DNA from: JAHFUI01 sp039931615
GTDB taxonomy: Bacteria > Acidobacteriota > Vicinamibacteria > Vicinamibacterales > CAVVIG01
Direction of reading: 5' to 3'
NCBI GenBank assembly: GCA_039931615.1
Contig: JBDTRR010000012.1
Location: 1 to 64,000 of the forward strand
DNA: 64,000 nt
In this document: positions 8,882 through 18,150 of the stretch, in pieces
How positions within the stretch are numbered: the stretch's first letter is position 1
Layout: every line of letters starts with the position of its first letter
The notes under the pieces: model-generated
The model's database searches: none
Seen by the model: the letters and a program-made list of their open reading frames with translations, nothing else
Told to the model about the DNA's origin: nothing
Program-made: the position numbers and the translations under genes

Positions 8882-9198
8882 GAGACGCCCTGACGAGGAG
8901 GTCCGGTAATCCTCAACCCCCTGGACAAAGCGGACGCCGTTCTGGACGCCGGCGGACGAGCTCCGCCTGGACGCCGAGGTGGAAGCTGAAAGTGCTCTCG
9001 TCAGAAGAAGTCACGAATTACGACATTCACCATCCACGAATTCGATATCACGGTCACCATTACCGGTCACATGGCGACTTCCTACAATTTCGTGCAACTC
9101 GATGACGGTGATAGAGCGAATCTTGCTGTAAGCTCTGGCCAAAATCCGTCGTCCGTTCGACCCGATCACGCTCGGATTACCCTTCGCGAGGGAGGCTT
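8882..9198. other. Intergenic region with a relic of the downstream gene
   Basis: 317 bases between divergent genes. At about 9031-9064 a stretch (GAATTCGATATCACGGT core) repeats part of 9808-9841 inside the downstream CHRD domain, 27 of 34 positions identical, and reads in one frame as EFDITVTITG against KFDITVTVTD. It may be a remnant of an earlier copy. The ribosome site GAGGGAGG (about 9187-9194) belongs to the 9199 gene. Confidence 0.45.
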
Positions 9199-12100
9199 AT
9201 GAGTACGCGTGTTCCTTCGCTCTCGATCGCCCTCGGCGCGGCTCTGCTGTTTCTCTCAGCTCCAGCGGCCGTCGAGGCTGCATACACATCGACGGTCGTG
9301 GGGTCGACTGCCACGATGACCGGCGATGCGGCCGGCGATATCGTGACGATCACGGTGCTTCGGGCCTTCATGACCGCGCCCGCGCTGTTCTATCACAATC
9401 GGTTCACCGCCGGCGACCCCGGGTTCAACAGCGAGTTCGATTTCGACACCATCGTCGCTGGCGACCAGACACTATCGAGCGCCACCGGGATCATCAACAT
9501 CAATGCGGGGGACGGCAACGACACCATCGTGATCGAAGGCAGGAGCAGTCTGGGAGGCACGATCAACATCAATGCGGAAGACGGCAACGACACCATCGCG
9601 ATTGCAGACTTTACCAATCTGCGGGGCACGATCGACGGCGGTCCGGGCGTGGACACGATCGACTACTCTGCGTGGATCGGGAGTGTTGGCGTGAACCTCG
9701 GACTGGGAACCACCGGGTCGGCGGCGACGCTCCGCGCCGACCAGGAAAACCTGCCCACCACCCACCCGGCCACCGGCACGGCGACCGTCACCAACTACAA
9801 CATCAGCACGCACAAATTCGATATCACGGTGACCGTGACGGACCTGCTTCCTGCCGACGTGACCGGCTTCCATATTCACCAAGGTGCGGTCGGGGTGAAC
9901 GGGCCGATCATCGTCGATTTCGTCCCGCTTGGTGGGCTGATTCCCCTAGGGACGGGCTTTACGTTCACGGCCACCGGCCTGACGCTCCCGACGGTGAATG
10001 AGGCGGGTTTCCTTGGCGGCGGCACCTACGTCAACGTCCATACCGCGGCGTTCCCGGGAGGGGCCATTCGCGGTCAGCTGTTCTCGGGTGGCAACGTCAA
10101 CCTGACCACCGGCGCCGCGACGGGAGCGGCCAGCGTGACCAACGTTGAAAACGCGACCGGAGGGACGGTGGCCGACAGCCTCGTGGGCAGCTTCGCGGTC
10201 AACACGCTCAGCGGCGGCGCCGGCGCGGACTGGATCGTGGGCGGCCCCGGAAACGACACGCTTCGTGGTGACGCCGGCGCGGACGTGCTCGTCTGGAGCA
10301 ACGGCGATGGCACCGATGTCGACGAAGGCGGCGCAGACGCGGACACGGTCCAGGTCAACGGCAACGTCGCGAGCGTCGATGTCTTCACGATGGCGGCGAA
10401 CGGACCGCGGATCAGATTCGACCGCACCAACGTCGGCCTGTTCAGTCTCGACATCGGCACCACCGAAACCTTGATCGTGAACGGCATCGGCGGGGACGAC
10501 AGCTTCACGGTCAACGACCTGACCGGCGTCGCGTCGTTGGCCGCGCTGAACCTCAACGGATTCGACGGCAACGATCTCTTCACGTTTGTCCCGGCCTCGG
10601 CGGGTCCGGTCCTGTTCAACGTCGACGGTGGTCCCGGCACCGACACGCTGCAAGGCCCGAACGCCGACAGCACCTGGAACGTCACGGCTGCGAACCTGGG
10701 CAATATCACTGGCCTCGTGAATTCGCTCCGCTTCGTCGAAGCCGCCAGCGGGGGGACGGCAATCGATACGTTCAACGTCAAAGCGTTCACCAGCGGCACG
10801 CAGACGGTGACCGGGGGGGGCGGCGCCGATACGCTCAACTACAACGCCGAGTCGCGGGCCGTTTCGGGAGACACGATCCCTCCGGACGGAGTCATCGATT
10901 CGCCGGGCGTACAGTCGGTTGCCTTCTCGCAAATCGAAACCGTCAACATCACCAATCCACAGCCGCTGATCAACATCAACGATGTCACGGCCGCCGAGGG
11001 CGGCACGCCGACCAGCGCCGTCTTCAATGTGACCTTGAGCAATCCGTCTCTGCTCCCGGTCACCGTCGGTTTCATCACCGCCAACGGCACCGCCACGGCT
11101 CCTGGCGACTACACGGCGCAGACTGGCACGCTGACCTTCGCCGTCGGCGAGACGCTGAAGACCATCGCGGTCCCGATCACCGTCGACGCCGTTCCCGAGC
11201 CGACCGAGACCTTCGTCGTCTTCCTGTTCGGCGCCGGAAACGCCGTCATCGCGGACCCGCAGGGCGTGGGCACGATCACCGATAACGACGTCAGCAGCCT
11301 CTCGATCGACGATGTAACCGTCATCGAAGGTCAGGCGGCCACCGTCTTCACTATCAGCCTGACACCCGCGAGCATCGCGACCGTGTCGGTGAACTTCGCG
11401 ACGTCGAGCGGGACGGCTCTCGCGCCGGGCGACTACTCGACGATCAGCGGCACGTTGACATTCACGCCGGGGCAGACGAGCCGGACGATCTTCGTGCCAA
11501 TCACCAACGACGCGCTCCCGGAAGCGCCCGAGACGTTCTTCGTCAACCTGTCGGTCCCCATCAACGCCACCATTTCGGCCGCCCAAGCTCAGGGCACGAT
11601 CCTTGACGACGACAGAGGGTCGATCCTCGATCTGAACGGTGACGGCAAGGGCGACGCGTTTCTCTACAATGTCGCGAACGGCGCCTACTCCAATCAGGTC
11701 AATAACGGAATCGGCTCATTCGCGAGCAGCACCGCGTTCTGGGACTCCGGCTGGCAAGTCTACCCGGTCAATCTGAATACAGACATCTACACCGACGTCT
11801 TCCTCTACAATCCGGCGAGTGGCGTGTGGGTGCAAGCGCGCAATAGCGCGGGAAACGGCACCTTCGCCTATACCTCCGGCAGGTTCGACCCCAATTGGCA
11901 GATCTATCCGGCTGATCTCGATGGCGACGCCATCACCGACATCTTCGTCTACAACGTCACGACTGGATTGTGGGCGAAGTGTTTCGTCAACGGCAGCGGT
12001 GACTTTTCCAACTTCACATTCGGGCAGTGGGATCCGGCGTGGACGCTGACCACGGCGGATGTGAATGGCGACGGCCGGGACGATTTCCATCTCTACAACC

Positions 12101-12639
12101 GCACCAGCGGCGTATTTGTCCAGGCGTTCAGTCAGGCGGGGCTCGGGACATTCGACTACCCGGCGGCGGGCCAGTGGGATCCAGGCTGGCAGATCTTCGC
12201 CGCGGATGTGAATGGCGATCGGCTGGCGGATCTGTTCCTGTTGAATGCGGCGGGCCTACACGTGACGGCGCTGAGCCGCCTGAGCGGCGACTACCTCTAT
12301 ATCAACGAGTCGCAGTTTTCGCCCGGCTGGTCGGTGTTTCCGGGCGACTTCAACCATGACGGTCGGGCGGATCTGTTCCTCTACAATCCAGTCAACGGCG
12401 TCTGGGTCGAGGCTTTGAGCGACGGCTTCGGCGGTTTCACCTTCCCCGGCGCGGGCCAGTTCGACCCAAGCTGGACGGTAGGGGTGACCGATCTCAATGC
12501 GGACGGCCGCGCCGACTTGATCCTGAGCAGCCCCGCCGGAGTGTTTGTCCAACTCACGAACACGGCCGATGGGGTCTTCACCGCCAGCGTGGGAAGCTGG
12601 GGCACCGGTTGGAAGGTGTTCACGCGGCGCCTGCCGTGA
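9199..12639 (+). CDS. Large exported protein: RTX-like repeats, CHRD, Calx-beta and FG-GAP/VCBS repeats
   Basis: 1146 residues with a signal peptide (to about VEAAYTS). In order: Asp/Gly-rich repeats (NAGDGNDTIVIEG, GPGVDTIDYS), a CHRD domain at about 195-300 (FHIHQGAVG, FPGGAIRGQLFSGG), haemolysin-type Ca-binding repeats at about 335-365 (GGPGNDTLRGDAGADVL), two Calx-beta domains at about 595-695 and 700-805 (GTATAPGDYTAQTGTLTF, GTALAPGDYSTISGTLTF) and six or so FG-GAP-like repeats to the C-terminus (DLNGDGKGDAFLYN, DVNGDGRDDFHLYN). Ca2+-stabilised surface or secreted protein; likely adhesion or matrix role by analogy. No type I secretion genes are adjacent. Start follows GAGGGAGG. Confidence 0.85.
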   Translation: MSTRVPSLSIALGAALLFLSAPAAVEAAYTSTVVGSTATMTGDAAGDIVTITVLRAFMTAPALFYHNRFTAGDPGFNSEFDFDTIVAGDQTLSSATGIININAGDGNDTIVIEGRSSLGGTININAEDGNDTIAIADFTNLRGTIDGGPGVDTIDYSAWIGSVGVNLGLGTTGSAATLRADQENLPTTHPATGTATVTNYNISTHKFDITVTVTDLLPADVTGFHIHQGAVGVNGPIIVDFVPLGGLIPLGTGFTFTATGLTLPTVNEAGFLGGGTYVNVHTAAFPGGAIRGQLFSGGNVNLTTGAATGAASVTNVENATGGTVADSLVGSFAVNTLSGGAGADWIVGGPGNDTLRGDAGADVLVWSNGDGTDVDEGGADADTVQVNGNVASVDVFTMAANGPRIRFDRTNVGLFSLDIGTTETLIVNGIGGDDSFTVNDLTGVASLAALNLNGFDGNDLFTFVPASAGPVLFNVDGGPGTDTLQGPNADSTWNVTAANLGNITGLVNSLRFVEAASGGTAIDTFNVKAFTSGTQTVTGGGGADTLNYNAESRAVSGDTIPPDGVIDSPGVQSVAFSQIETVNITNPQPLININDVTAAEGGTPTSAVFNVTLSNPSLLPVTVGFITANGTATAPGDYTAQTGTLTFAVGETLKTIAVPITVDAVPEPTETFVVFLFGAGNAVIADPQGVGTITDNDVSSLSIDDVTVIEGQAATVFTISLTPASIATVSVNFATSSGTALAPGDYSTISGTLTFTPGQTSRTIFVPITNDALPEAPETFFVNLSVPINATISAAQAQGTILDDDRGSILDLNGDGKGDAFLYNVANGAYSNQVNNGIGSFASSTAFWDSGWQVYPVNLNTDIYTDVFLYNPASGVWVQARNSAGNGTFAYTSGRFDPNWQIYPADLDGDAITDIFVYNVTTGLWAKCFVNGSGDFSNFTFGQWDPAWTLTTADVNGDGRDDFHLYNRTSGVFVQAFSQAGLGTFDYPAAGQWDPGWQIFAADVNGDRLADLFLLNAAGLHVTALSRLSGDYLYINESQFSPGWSVFPGDFNHDGRADLFLYNPVNGVWVEALSDGFGGFTFPGAGQFDPSWTVGVTDLNADGRADLILSSPAGVFVQLTNTADGVFTASVGSWGTGWKVFTRRLP

Positions 12640-12970
12640 TCGCGATCAGGCTGTAATCCGACTGCAGCCAGTTGCTGGAAGCCAACTGGAAAGGAGTGTC
12701 CGCCTCACAAGGCGAACACGACCTTCGATTCTCTTCCTGCAACGACCTCGCTCCGTCTGTCTCTTCAGCGTGCGCGAGAACGGTGGCGCGGAGGCTGAAG
12801 CCCCCGCGCTGCACCACTGTGAAAAAAAGGGCTCAGCAGATCTCTGGCGGCTGTCGAGTTTCGGTGCTCAGGGAACGACCGAACGTACGCTCCGGACCAC
12901 GACGTTGTCGATGGCGACGCCGCTGTGGCCGGGGGCGGTGGGCGGATCCGATAACGCCTCTTCGGTTAAC
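12640..12970. other. Non-coding stretch with one hairpin
   Basis: No convincing gene. An inverted repeat CCAGTTG (12668-12674) and CAACTGG (12683-12689) with an 8-base loop lies 30 bases after the stop of the large exported protein. It lacks a T-run, so it is not a classical terminator. Confidence 0.4.
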
Positions 12971-13105
12971 CTCTCTAAGTTGAAGGGCGAAAGCCACGAC
13001 ACCGACGATGAGCCGTGCCGATTGGTCGCGTTCTGTCAGGGAGCGGCGATTGACCCAACGTGCCGCGAAGAAGACCACGGCGAGCATCAACGGCACTTCC
13101 GTGAG
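12971..13105 (-). pseudogene. Membrane-protein fragment
   Basis: In one frame the minus strand reads LTEVPLMLAVVFFAARWVNRR and then ARLIVGVVAFALQL, which resembles the middle of a small integral membrane protein often encoded next to a partner like the 13153-13416 product (I recall an AARW-xx-RRF motif). Neither a start nor a C-terminal half is present. A palindrome pair at 13112-13152 sits exactly between the two gene pieces. Confidence 0.4.
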
Positions 13106-13111
13106 GCGATG

Positions 13112-13152
13112 GCGAGGAGATCTTTCCCGCGACAGAGCGGAGTATTTCCCAG
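13112..13152. promoter_or_regulatory. Tandem GGAA/TTCC palindromes
   Basis: GCGAGGAGATCTTTCCCGC (13112-13130) and GCGGAGTATTTCCCAG (13137-13152), about 24 bp centre to centre, match the other candidate activator sites of this region. No consensus sigma-54 promoter was found close by; the site may be orphaned by gene loss. Confidence 0.4.
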
Positions 13153-13416
13153 TCAGAGCCGCGGCGAGCCTGCTGCATTGCTCGCGATCGGCCAGATGCT
13201 GGCTCGAGCTTGGACGCGCAGAAAGGAGGCTGCCAAGACCGCCACCCACAGCATCGTGGCGTAAATATTGGCTCGCTCAGCGAGACCCAACCATGGCGTT
13301 GGCTCCGGCATGGGACGAGCCAGGAAACCTGCCCAGGCGCCAAACAGTACGACCGTTGCGATGGTCGCGAATACAGCTCGCTGACGGTTTGAGAGGCGGA
13401 GCGGTAGGCCTCTCAC
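13153..13416 (-). CDS. Small two-helix membrane protein
   Basis: 87 residues from GTG 13416. Two hydrophobic helices (FATIATVVLFGAWAGFLA and IYATMLWVAVLAASFL) are joined by PMPEPTPWLGLAERAN. Function unknown; the spacing and loop look like a conserved membrane-protein family. The GTG overlaps the TGA of a 27-codon upstream frame (sequence GTGA), suggesting translational coupling. The C-terminal tail after FLRVQ may be altered, because palindromes and a further membrane-protein fragment follow immediately. Confidence 0.55.
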   Translation of the reverse strand: MRGLPLRLSNRQRAVFATIATVVLFGAWAGFLARPMPEPTPWLGLAERANIYATMLWVAVLAASFLRVQARASIWPIASNAAGSPRL

Positions 13417-13496
13417 TGCGTCGCGACAAAAATGTTCATGGCGATATAGAGCCGCGAAGAGGGGACACCGCAGATGAGCGAGACTTTGCGTAACAT
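13413..13496 (-). CDS. 27-residue upstream frame coupled to the 13416 gene
   Basis: ATG 13496 has an excellent ribosome site (GGAGGTGAAGA) and ends in a TGA that overlaps the next GTG. Product MLRKVSLICGVPS then SRLYIAMNIFVATQ. Either a leader peptide that couples translation, or the original N-terminus of the membrane protein separated by a frameshift. Confidence 0.4.
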   Translation of the reverse strand: MLRKVSLICGVPSSRLYIAMNIFVATQ

Positions 13497-13544
13497 TCTT
13501 CACCTCCACTGGATTGTCGCGAGCCTCCCGGTCGGTGAGCTGAC

Positions 13545-14447
13545 TCACCGGATGGTGAAGTCCATCACCACGGTGACCCGGACGTCGACGGGAGCATCCC
13601 CCAGCCGGCCCGGTTCGAACCGCCAGCTGCGCACCGCACTGATCGCCTCCTGATCGAGCCCGCCCGTATCGAGCGACCGGGTCACCCGAACGTGGTCGAC
13701 GCGACCGTCCCGTGTCACGACGAGCTCCAGCCACACCGAGCCCTGGATCTTTGCCAGCAGTGCGTCCGGCGTGTACCGCGGCTTGGTTTGCGAGATCAGC
13801 CGCGGCGCCGTCACGGCCCCTCCGGGACGATACACGCTGCCACCGGCGCCGCCGCCAGAGCCTGCCCCGATTCCGTGACCGCGTCCCGATCCGATGCCGG
13901 TGCCAACGCCGGTGCCAACCCCGCCGCCGGATCCGGGCCCGGTCGAGGTCCCGTACGACACGCCGCCAACCGGCAGTCCGATCTGGTCGACGGCGCCGGA
14001 CGCCAACGGCCGCGCATCGAGCAGCAGCAGAAACGGCGTGCTGTCGTCGATGACACGATCTGCGGTCGGAGGCTTTTGCGTGGTTCGCAATGTCACCGTG
14101 TCGCGTCCGACGCCCTGCGCATGACGAATCGGCCCGTTCTGCCGGTTTCCACCGCCTCCGCCTCCGCCACCGACCGATTCGCTCGGACGGAACATCAGCG
14201 AAGGCAGTATGACGCGCATCACTTCTGGGGCTGTCAGCGCCGCATCAGGCGGGATCTCTCGACCAGACGCCGCCATGAAAAGGAGCGTCACGCCCAGGAC
14301 ATGAATCACTCCCGCGATTGCCACCATCGTCGCGTTGACTGTCCAACGGCGCGGCGGCAGCCGAGGTGACTCCCTGGCGAGAAAGCCGACGCTCATGACG
14401 ATGTCGACTGGGTACTCGTGTTGCGCCGGAGCTTCAGTGCGGATCAT
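13545..14447 (-). CDS. TonB-family energy transducer
   Basis: About 300 residues from the chosen ATG 14447; the open frame continues upstream to 14828 and other starts (14591, 14396) are possible because none has a clear ribosome site. A single N-terminal transmembrane helix (about residues 37-57, ATMVAIAGVIHVLGVTLLF) is followed by Gly-rich linkers with a repeated GTGxGSG pattern and a C-terminal TonB domain (PRYTPDALLAKIQGSVWLEL, VTRDGRVDHVRVTRSLD, SWRFEPG). It spans the periplasm to energise TonB-dependent receptors such as those encoded at 829 and 32309. No exbB/exbD genes are adjacent. Confidence 0.75.
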   Translation of the reverse strand: MIRTEAPAQHEYPVDIVMSVGFLARESPRLPPRRWTVNATMVAIAGVIHVLGVTLLFMAASGREIPPDAALTAPEVMRVILPSLMFRPSESVGGGGGGGGNRQNGPIRHAQGVGRDTVTLRTTQKPPTADRVIDDSTPFLLLLDARPLASGAVDQIGLPVGGVSYGTSTGPGSGGGVGTGVGTGIGSGRGHGIGAGSGGGAGGSVYRPGGAVTAPRLISQTKPRYTPDALLAKIQGSVWLELVVTRDGRVDHVRVTRSLDTGGLDQEAISAVRSWRFEPGRLGDAPVDVRVTVVMDFTIR

Positions 14448-14878
14448 CGGCACCGGTGCCGGTGTCGCGCCCCCCGCCACGACGCCGCGGACGATCGCCT
14501 GATCCGGCGTGGCGGCCTGTGACCAGGTGGGAGCGACGGCGTGCCGCGCGGGTGACGGCAGCAGCACTGGACGGATGGTGGTCGTGCGCATGCGTCTGCT
14601 GACTGCACAGGCGATACCGTCGCAAACAGTTTCTGTTTTTCCTTGAACTCCTGGGGGCGGGTCTCGAGTTGCCGGAATTTCAGCAGCCGGCAGGGCAGCC
14701 GTTCGCTGGGCATTCAGGCCTTCAGCCGAAAGACCGGACGCCTCAGGTGCAGCGAGGCGGGAAACGACGATGTTGGTGAGTGCCGGCGTCCGCCCGTACC
14801 AGGGCTGCCGCTGAGCCGGTCTGGCCACTTCAGAGAATCGGCAACGCTGGATCGATTCCGCATCGGAGCCGGCGTCGT

Positions 14879-15165
14879 CTACGCCTGGTGATGCGGCGCG
14901 GCTGGCGCTGCGTCGCAGCGGCCATCAACGGCTGGGATGGCGTCTCCGATGAAGGCATCGAGCACCGACCAGTCGGTGAACTCGTAGTCGCGTGAGGTGT
15001 CGGTGGGCGCGCCCGCCTTGCGCGCGATCCGCTTCATCACAAACCGAATCAGGAAGTTGTACCGACTGTAGGCGAGCGCGCCGGCCACCGGCAGGACGCG
15101 CGCGGGCCGCCAGGCCGTCTCCTCCACGAAGACGTCGATCATCTGTTGCGCCTCGGCGGCGGACC
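14879..15165 (-). pseudogene. Flavodoxin-domain (HemG-like) protein, C-terminal fragment
   Basis: The frame reads RVLPVAGALAYSRYNFLIRF, VMKRIARKAGAPTDTSRDY, EFTDWSVLDAFI. This matches the C-terminal half of flavodoxin/protoporphyrinogen-oxidase-like proteins (VAGAL-x-Y-xx-YNF, GG-x-TDTSRDYE-x-TDW). The N-terminal FMN-binding half is missing; the fragment starts right at the stop of the upstream kinase/ATPase gene. Probably a deletion remnant. Confidence 0.6.
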
Positions 15166-15167
15166 GT

Positions 15168-16775
15168 TTACGAAGTGTCGCCTCGATTGAAGAGCGCACC
15201 AGTAGGTGCCGCCGCGTCTTCCCACGACATGAAGAAGCGCTGCTCCTCGAGGTCGAGCGGCTCGAGGGCGCGTCGCTGCGCGTCCAGCACCTCGATCGTC
15301 GCCTCGGATGGGTCATCACCACGTTGACGGCGCCCGGCGATTCGTGCGCGTAGCGTGGTGTCAGGCGCCTCAACCGCCAGTATCACGAACGGCACACCAA
15401 GCGCCGAGGCAGTCTCACGGAACATGTCGCGTTGCCAGCGCTTCAGGAACGCGCCGTCGACAACGACCCGATAACCCGCCCGTGCGACCGCGCCCGCGAG
15501 CGCGCACACCTGTCCGTAGGTCTGGCGGGTGGCCTGCTCGGTGTACAGCCCCTCCCCGACGTTCGATGCGGTCGACGCCAGCCCCGCGAAGCCGTGCAGC
15601 CGCTTCCGTTCGACATCGGTGCGAATCCGGACGGCTGCGGTGTGTTCGACCAGCCATTGCGCACAGGTCGTCTTGCCGCTGCCGGCCAGCCCGTGCGTAA
15701 TGATGATGGCGGCCTGCGGACGTTGACCAAGACGCTGAGCCAGCGCGATGAAGCGACGGTATTCCGCGTCGATCTGCTCCTGCACGTCACGCGATTTGAG
15801 CTGACGCCCCCGGAAGCGCGCCACCTTCGCCCGCACCATCGCGCGGTAAACGAGATAGAAGCGCAGGACACAGAGGCCCTCGTAATCGCCGGTCGCTTCG
15901 AGGTAGGCGCTCACGAAACGGGCCGCCAGGTCCGGCCTCTGGTGCTCCTGCAAATCGGCGACGACGAGCGCGACGTCGTTCATGACGTCAATCCACCGCA
16001 TCGAGGCGTTGAACTCGAGGCGGTCGAACAGCGTGACGCGACCGTCGATCAGCGCGATGTTGCCGAGATGGAGGTCGCCATGGCACTCGCGCACGAATCC
16101 CTGGCCGCGGCGGTGGAGAAAGATGGCCGCGAGGGTCGTGTGCTCACCGCCGGTCCAGGTTCGGAGCGCCTCGAGCTCCGTCCGCTCGCGTGGTTCATCG
16201 ACGATCGCGAGCAGCTGGGCAAAATTCTCGAGCGCCGGCTGCAGGATGTCGTGGAGACGTCCGTACGGCGCGTCCCCGTCCGCTCGGCCCGTGCTCTGAT
16301 GAAACGATGCGACCACCGTCGCCAACTGGTCGATATGGGCCCCGGTCAGGGCGCCGCGCTGGAGCATGGCGGAGAACAGTCCGTCCTGGCGGAACTGCCG
16401 CATCTTGAGCGCATACTCGAGCACCGGGCCGTCGCCGCCGATCACCGGCGCTTCCATGGTGCCGGTGATGGCTACGACCTCGAGATAGACCGACGGCGCC
16501 AGCGGGCGATTGAGGCGGAGCTCCTCGAGGCAGTCGCGGCGCCGCGCCGACAGCGTCGAGAAGTCCAGAAACTGCAGGTCGACGGCCTTCTTGATCTTGT
16601 AGGCATGCGCCCCGGCCAGCAGGACGTACGAGATGTGCGTCTCCATGACCTCGACTGGTTGCGTCCCCGAATCGAGGACGCCTGGCTGACACAGCGATTG
16701 GATCAGCTGTCGTTGATCCGGGTGCGGTGGTGCCTCTTCCGTCAAACGATGCGGCGCATCCGTCAGCGCGACCAT
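15168..16775 (-). CDS. Bifunctional aminoglycoside-phosphotransferase-like / P-loop kinase protein
   Basis: 535 residues. ATG 16775 follows GGAGGG. The N-terminal half is a protein-kinase-like fold (VDLQFLDFSTLSARRRDC, catalytic HGDLHLGNIALIDGRVTLFD). The C-terminal half is a P-loop kinase (Walker A HGLAGSGKTTCAQWL at about residue 350; LRARIAGRRQRGDDPSEAT). This two-domain protein is widespread and its substrate is not established as far as I know. The C-terminus is short after EEQRFFMSWEDAA, where a flavodoxin remnant begins. A weaker sigma-54-like element lies at 16853-16867. Confidence 0.8.
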   Translation of the reverse strand: MVALTDAPHRLTEEAPPHPDQRQLIQSLCQPGVLDSGTQPVEVMETHISYVLLAGAHAYKIKKAVDLQFLDFSTLSARRRDCLEELRLNRPLAPSVYLEVVAITGTMEAPVIGGDGPVLEYALKMRQFRQDGLFSAMLQRGALTGAHIDQLATVVASFHQSTGRADGDAPYGRLHDILQPALENFAQLLAIVDEPRERTELEALRTWTGGEHTTLAAIFLHRRGQGFVRECHGDLHLGNIALIDGRVTLFDRLEFNASMRWIDVMNDVALVVADLQEHQRPDLAARFVSAYLEATGDYEGLCVLRFYLVYRAMVRAKVARFRGRQLKSRDVQEQIDAEYRRFIALAQRLGQRPQAAIIITHGLAGSGKTTCAQWLVEHTAAVRIRTDVERKRLHGFAGLASTASNVGEGLYTEQATRQTYGQVCALAGAVARAGYRVVVDGAFLKRWQRDMFRETASALGVPFVILAVEAPDTTLRARIAGRRQRGDDPSEATIEVLDAQRRALEPLDLEEQRFFMSWEDAAAPTGALFNRGDTS

Positions 16776-16852
16776 CACACCCTCCAACTCTGCAGCGTGC
16801 GAATGTCGTGCGCCCGTTCGAACAGCAGGTCAGCACTGGTCGACAGCGCCAC

Positions 16853-16867
16853 GCGCGGAGGATGCCA
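16853..16867 (-). promoter_or_regulatory. Weak sigma-54-like promoter for the kinase/ATPase gene
   Basis: TGGCATCCTCCGCGC on the minus strand keeps TGGCA and the -12 GC but has GC in place of TT. It is 78 bases upstream of ATG 16775. Confidence 0.3.
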
Positions 16868-17019
16868 GGCACGAACCTGCTCGCGGGCGTCCCGGGCCGT
16901 CCCTGCCCCTGGAGGTTCGATCGATCCCGTGTGTGGTCTGGATCCCGGTGCCGAATACTGCTGGCAACCTGCGACCTGCAGAACGGTCCGCCACCGGAGA
17001 TTGATGGCTGGCGACACGG

Positions 17020-17388
17020 CTATGGCTTATGTTCGTGGGCCGCGGCGTCCTTCGACATCGAACACTGCGCCATCATGGCGGTCATCGATTCCTGCATCTC
17101 GGTCCGCGTCGTCGTCTGTTGCTGAATCGTCCGGGTCAGCAGGTCGGCCATCGCCGCGATCTTGGCATCTCCCGTAGCGGCGTTCATGGCGGCGACCAGG
17201 CGATCGAGATCCGCATCCGATGCGTGCATCTTTTGCATCATCTTCCGGCGCATCTGGGCCGTCGGTGTGTCCTGCGGTTGCGCTTCGACGGCCGCGCCAT
17301 GCTGGGCGGGACCGGCGACACTGCGCCTGGCACCCATCACCGGCGTCATCGCCAGGACCGCCACCAGCACGATAAGTTGTCGTTTCAT
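17020..17388 (-). CDS. Small exported Met-rich protein
   Basis: 122 residues from ATG 17388 (ribosome site GGAGGAGAG). A signal peptide (MKRQLIVLVAVLAMTPVMGA) is followed by a Met-rich helical region (MRRKMMQKMHASDADLD, MQESMTAMMAQ) with heptad-like spacing and a His-rich end (AAAHEHKP). The look is that of a periplasmic metal- or stress-sensing helical protein, but I recognise no family. It begins 14 bases after the universal stress protein stop and is probably in its operon, hence under the same sigma-54 promoter. Confidence 0.7.
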   Translation of the reverse strand: MKRQLIVLVAVLAMTPVMGARRSVAGPAQHGAAVEAQPQDTPTAQMRRKMMQKMHASDADLDRLVAAMNAATGDAKIAAMADLLTRTIQQQTTTRTEMQESMTAMMAQCSMSKDAAAHEHKP

Positions 17389-17401
17389 CACTCTCCTCCA
17401 G

Positions 17402-17935
17402 TTAGACCTGAGGTGGCGCGGGACGACCGACCTTGTCGTCGGCGACCGCGGTCTCGGCGAGCGCGTCGCCCGGTATGACGAACTCGCGCTCGGGATGGCG
17501 CACCGTCAGTACCGGACAAGGGGCGGTCCGTACCACGTGTTCCGCAATGCTCCCCATCAGGAAGTGACCGACCGCACCCCGGCCATGGGTGCCCATGACG
17601 ATGAGATCGATGGCGTGGTCGCTGGCAAAGTCGACGATCGCGGCGGCCTTCGCCACGGCGGTGATGACCGCCGGTTTGGCCCGCAGCACCACGCGGTCCT
17701 GCTCGGTGAGCAGTCCTTCAAGTTGCTGGCGCGCCGACGCTTCGACATCCTCTTGCATCTCGGGCAGCAGCGTCGAGTAGCCCTCGAGCCCGTATTGAAG
17801 GGTCAGGTTGTCGGTGACGTGCAGGACGTGCAGGGTGGCGGCGAAGGTGCGCGCCAGCTCCCGCCCGTAGTTGAGCGCGGCGTCGGAGGGCTCGCTGAAG
17901 TCGGTGGCGACGAGCACGTGCTTGATCAGGATCAT
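17402..17935 (-). CDS. Universal stress protein (UspA family)
   Basis: 177 residues from ATG 17935, chosen for its ribosome site GTGGAGG and because the UspA domain starts at once (ILIKHVLVATDFSEPSDAAL). The ATP-binding signature is present: IDLIVMGTHGRG, then 9 residues, GSIAEHVVRTAPCPVLTV (G-2x-G-9x-G-S/T type). A cytoplasmic ATP-binding stress protein of about standard length with a C-terminal extension. The promoter on the same strand (18003-17989) is TGGCACACGACGTGC. Confidence 0.9.
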   Translation of the reverse strand: MILIKHVLVATDFSEPSDAALNYGRELARTFAATLHVLHVTDNLTLQYGLEGYSTLLPEMQEDVEASARQQLEGLLTEQDRVVLRAKPAVITAVAKAAAIVDFASDHAIDLIVMGTHGRGAVGHFLMGSIAEHVVRTAPCPVLTVRHPEREFVIPGDALAETAVADDKVGRPAPPQV

Positions 17936-17988
17936 CAGTGCCTCCACAGGAGAACCCGCCAGGTTCGACGGGCGTTGCCCGGTGAAGA

Positions 17989-18003
17989 GCACGTCGTGTG
18001 CCA
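17989..18003 (-). promoter_or_regulatory. Sigma-54 promoter for universal stress protein operon
   Basis: TGGCACACGACGTGC (minus strand) has the full TGGCAC -24 box and GTGC at -12 (one mismatch to TTGC) at the correct spacing. Predicted start is about 17977, 42 bases before ATG 17935. Confidence 0.65.
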
Positions 18004-18116
18004 CAGGCTGTTCCGGCCGGACCCGCACGCGTGTCTCGATCGCCGCATGACATGAGGTGACGAACGCCTGATTCCCGCCGGCCGATCCGGCGGCTGCTGA
18101 AAAATCGGCACCGATC

Positions 18117-18150
18117 GTGAAAATCTTCCCAGTCTTCTCACCGTTCCCAG
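18117..18150. promoter_or_regulatory. Tandem TTCCCAG activator-like boxes
   Basis: GTGAAAATCTTCCCAG (18117-18132) and TCTCACCGTTCCCAG (18136-18150), about 19 bp apart, lie about 115 bp upstream of the stress protein -24 element. They resemble the second box upstream of 44632 (GTGAGTTTTCCCAG). Confidence 0.4.

Noticed and set aside
12668..12689. Hairpin as a rho-independent terminator
   Set aside because: No following T-run and a short stem.
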